Below are positions 5,604 to 6,048 of a stretch of 6,048 nucleotides of DNA, in pieces. Position 1 is the first letter of the stretch; each line of letters opens with the position of its first letter. The translations under genes and the position numbers were made by a program. A model generated the notes under the pieces. It searched no databases and was not told the DNA's origin. It saw only the letters and a list, made by a program, of their open reading frames with translations. Origin of the DNA: JBCCRH01 sp039208045 (lineage in GTDB: Bacteria > Bacteroidota > Bacteroidia > Chitinophagales > Saprospiraceae); NCBI GenBank assembly GCA_039208045.1, contig JBCCRH010000381.1, positions 1 to 6,048 on the forward strand. The letters are read 5' to 3'.

Positions 5604-6048
5604 GTGGTCAGATAAAGAATTAGTGGATCGTGGCTGGCAGGCGATGCAATCCCTGTTAGACCGTGAACTGCCTACAGAGCCACCCAAGAAAAAGCGGCGA
5701 TGGCTGTTGCTGCTGCTACTATTTATAGGCTTGGGTATCGCTTCGGGATTCTCCTATTATTATTGGCTAGCTGTACCGTCTGCGCCAATAGCTCAGGAGC
5801 ATGCTGCTCCTTCACCAAGCATTGAATCGCCGAAGACGACGGTCGTAGATAATCCTACCAGCCATTCTTCAAAAATAGCTGAAACACCCACTACTGTTGC
5901 TACAACAAAAACTACTACTAAAACAACTACTACCACTGCAAGAATAGTAGCTCCTACTGCTAATACCGCTCCTCCTCCTCCTCCTTCAGGAAAAGACGTC
6001 TTTGATCGTTCTAATAAGCGCTCAGGTTCGCAAAATGCTCAAGTACCA
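5593..6048 (+). CDS. Single-pass membrane protein, candidate anti-sigma factor (3' end outside window)
   Basis: This frame is open from the ATG at 5593 to the right edge (152 codons, no stop). Its start overlaps the last 11 nt of the sigma gene in another frame, which suggests translational coupling. Residues 1-36 are cytoplasmic and polar, with a WSDKELVDRGWQAMQSLLDRELP segment that could form a short sigma-binding helix. KKKRR (32-36) precedes one hydrophobic helix at 37-58 (WLLLLLLFIGLGIASGF, then YYYW), giving an N-in topology. From residue 60 the chain is low in complexity: a Thr-rich tract (100-115), five consecutive prolines (127-131), then KDVFDRSNKRSGS. This is a disordered periplasmic segment. 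I see no zinc-binding or FecR-type anti-sigma motif. The anti-sigma role rests on position, overlap and topology; the Bacteroides dual membrane-spanning anti-sigma factors share this plan and end in an outer-membrane barrel, which cannot be checked here. Confidence 0.75.
   Translation, partial: MQDKWSDKELVDRGWQAMQSLLDRELPTEPPKKKRRWLLLLLLFIGLGIASGFSYYYWLAVPSAPIAQEHAAPSPSIESPKTTVVDNPTSHSSKIAETPTTVATTKTTTKTTTTTARIVAPTANTAPPPPPSGKDVFDRSNKRSGSQNAQVP
5890..5985 (+). repeat. Trinucleotide-rich coding tract (Thr and Pro codons)
   Basis: Within the candidate anti-sigma gene, runs of ACT/ACA/AAA codons (5890-5937) encode a Thr-rich stretch and a perfect (CCT)5 at 5971-5985 encodes five prolines. Such in-frame simple repeats can change length by slippage without breaking the reading frame, altering the length of the periplasmic linker. 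Confidence 0.7.

Overview
The window looks like a chromosomal segment of a Bacteroidota bacterium, most likely of the Saprospiria (Lewinella/Haliscomenobacter-like) group. The signs are a secreted enzyme ending in a type IX secretion (T9SS) sorting domain, a lipoprotein with a Bacteroidota-type surface-export signal after its cysteine, an ECF sigma factor of the kind common in this phylum, and gene starts without clear Shine-Dalgarno sequences. Phylum placement is fairly secure; placement below phylum is inference.

Layout, left to right. (1) Positions 1-1079 (+): the C-terminal two thirds of glucose-6-phosphate isomerase (pgi), cut by the left edge. (2) Positions 1080-1384: about 300 non-coding bases filled by a degenerate heptanucleotide repeat. 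It runs in the G-rich orientation on the left and as its reverse complement on the right, around a small central hairpin, so the whole stretch is one giant imperfect palindrome between two convergent genes. Its outer tips pair at 22 of 23 positions and reach the right-hand gene's stop codon. (3) Positions 1385-2782 (-): a secreted esterase-family alpha/beta hydrolase with an N-terminal starch-binding-like (CBM20/48-type) domain and a C-terminal T9SS sorting domain. (4) Positions 2783-2917: a divergent promoter region. (5) Positions 2918-6048 (+): a compact four-gene operon, with gaps of 13 and 9 nt and then an 11-nt overlap. It encodes an LVIVD-type beta-propeller lipoprotein, a small outer-membrane beta-barrel protein with an N-terminal SH3/Sm-like beta domain, an ECF sigma factor, and an incomplete protein that runs off the right edge.

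The operon is the most interesting part. The last gene has a short cytoplasmic segment, one inner-membrane helix preceded by KKKRR, and then a long Thr/Pro-rich tail. Its start codon lies inside the end of the sigma gene, so it is the natural candidate for the cognate anti-sigma factor. The disordered periplasmic tail is what would be expected of a protein reaching from the inner towards the outer membrane, like the dual membrane-spanning anti-sigma factors reported from Bacteroides. With a probably surface-exposed propeller lipoprotein and a barrel protein in the same operon, a cell-surface or envelope sensing module is a reasonable hypothesis. The decisive C-terminus of the last gene lies beyond the window.
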